DNA of 64,000 bases from Neodiprion pinetum (lineage: Eukaryota; Arthropoda; Insecta; Hymenoptera; Diprionidae). The notes beneath the pieces were generated by a model. The model had not been told where the DNA came from, searched no databases, and saw only the letters and a program-made list of their open reading frames with translations. The first letter of the stretch is position 1. Each line of letters starts with the position of its first letter. A program made the translations under genes and the position numbers. Shown piece after piece: positions 63,487-64,000 of this stretch. The stretch covers positions 12,941,087 through 13,005,086 of the forward strand of contig NC_060236.1 of the NCBI RefSeq assembly GCF_021155775.2, written 5' to 3'.

Positions 63487-64000
63487 TTACATGTCCGATT
63501 CAGTTATCCAACTGTTGTGTGTATTGTCAAAAACCCAACCATTTAACGTATATTTTTCTTCCACGCTTCTTGAGCACCTTTTCCGCTAGATAGATATCCT
63601 GATGTTCAACCTTGAGGAGCTCTTGTTCGTAGAAACCACCAGCGATGGGTTGATCTTGGTAGTCTTTGAGCTTGTACGTCACAGGATGAGTATTTTCCAC
63701 TCGACTTATCGTGAATATTTCAGTCGTCTGATTGGGAGTGTAACCTTTCTCGAAGACATTTTTGAATTTGCTGATTGGAACTTTGTCGCCCGATTTGAAT
63801 CTTGCCGATATGGTAGGTATCGCTCAAAGCCCTCCGTACGCCTGACGTAATAACAGCCTTGCGTTTGCAACAGTGACATAAGACGGTTTCATTCTTATGG
63901 TTCGATGTTTGGCGTTGTTGTAAGCCGAAACCAAATCAAATAAGATGTCGAGCCACTTGTAGCTTCCTTGCATGCTGAACCGTGTCCACATTTCACCTTT
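63487..64000 (-). pseudogene. Polinton-like integrase C-terminal part with chromodomain, partial
   Basis: The minus strand from the window edge reads AYNNAKHRTIRMKPS (end of an rve-type integrase core), then an SH3-like block F-K-S-G-D-K-V-P-I-S-K-F and FEKGYTPNQTTEIF. It finishes with EKVLKKRGRKIYVKWLGF, the signature of a chromodomain. An in-frame TGA lies near 63818 and a one-base shift near 63525 before the stop at 63487. The chromodomain would bind histone tails and steer insertion. The catalytic core extends outside the window. Confidence 0.75.

Larger units (their letters stand above)
57070..64000 (+). mobile_element. Polinton-like element, right copy (runs off the window)
   Basis: It has repeat arrays, a promoter, small ORFs, a plus-strand family-B DNA polymerase (broken) and a minus-strand integrase/chromodomain piece at the window edge. 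DNA polymerase B plus a retrovirus-type integrase is the defining pair of Polinton/Maverick elements and related adintoviruses. No capsid, packaging ATPase or protease is visible here; they could lie beyond the edge. The left end is cut by the Gypsy-A LTR at 57069. No terminal inverted repeat is visible. Confidence 0.7.

Overview
The window looks like a gene-poor, transposon-packed stretch of an arthropod genome, most likely an insect and plausibly hymenopteran. That placement rests on the element mix (BEL/Pao, Copia, two Ty3/Gypsy lineages, Penelope-like, Polinton-like, Helitron, foldback), on an animal-type deoxynucleoside kinase sequence, and on the absence of prokaryotic gene organisation. 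I found no intact host gene. Almost every readable protein belongs to a mobile element, and most are broken by stops or frameshifts.

Layout. 1-8.5 kb: AT-rich DNA with a Penelope-like remnant (head-to-head N-terminal and GIY-YIG pieces inside an inverted pair of hammerhead-like repeats), a decayed copy of a Polinton-like promoter region (5.5-7.06 kb) and a gag-like remnant. 8.5-15.7 kb: a minus-strand Copia element carrying three insertions: a 2.6-kb TA-flanked DNA transposon, an 816-bp element with ACAGT duplications, and a solo-LTR-like element. 15.8-17.96 kb: an extremely purine-rich non-LTR retrotransposon fragment. 17.96-23.37 kb: a 5.4-kb foldback element whose long arms are arrays of about 142-bp hairpin-bearing units. 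23.6-30.5 kb: a diverged tandem array split by a TTAA element, a second TTAA element containing a tRNA-like segment, a second solo LTR, and unassigned DNA.

30.58-57.07 kb is a four-level nest. A Ty3/Gypsy element ('Gypsy-A') is interrupted in gag by a BEL/Pao element (target duplication ACGAC). The BEL element is interrupted beside its 3' LTR by an env-bearing errantivirus-like Gypsy (duplication CACT). That element's env is interrupted by a 1.76-kb Helitron carrying an OTU-type cysteine protease gene and an AT-hook-like repeat gene. Gypsy-A also has a decayed deoxynucleoside kinase (dNK) reading frame directly after pol, in the same frame and separated by a single TGA. I regard this possible retrotransposon-borne nucleotide-salvage gene as the most interesting observation.

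57.07-64.0 kb: a second, longer Polinton-like copy. It has tandem arrays, a TATA box, two small intact ORFs, a broken family-B DNA polymerase on the plus strand, and a convergent integrase/chromodomain remnant on the minus strand that runs off the window.

How the parts relate: each retroelement encodes its own gag, protease, reverse transcriptase, RNase H and integrase, while the Polinton-like copy has polymerase plus integrase. The small non-coding elements (TA, TTAA and foldback) have termini but no visible transposase, so they would depend on enzymes supplied elsewhere. All family assignments come from reading motifs; no database search was run.
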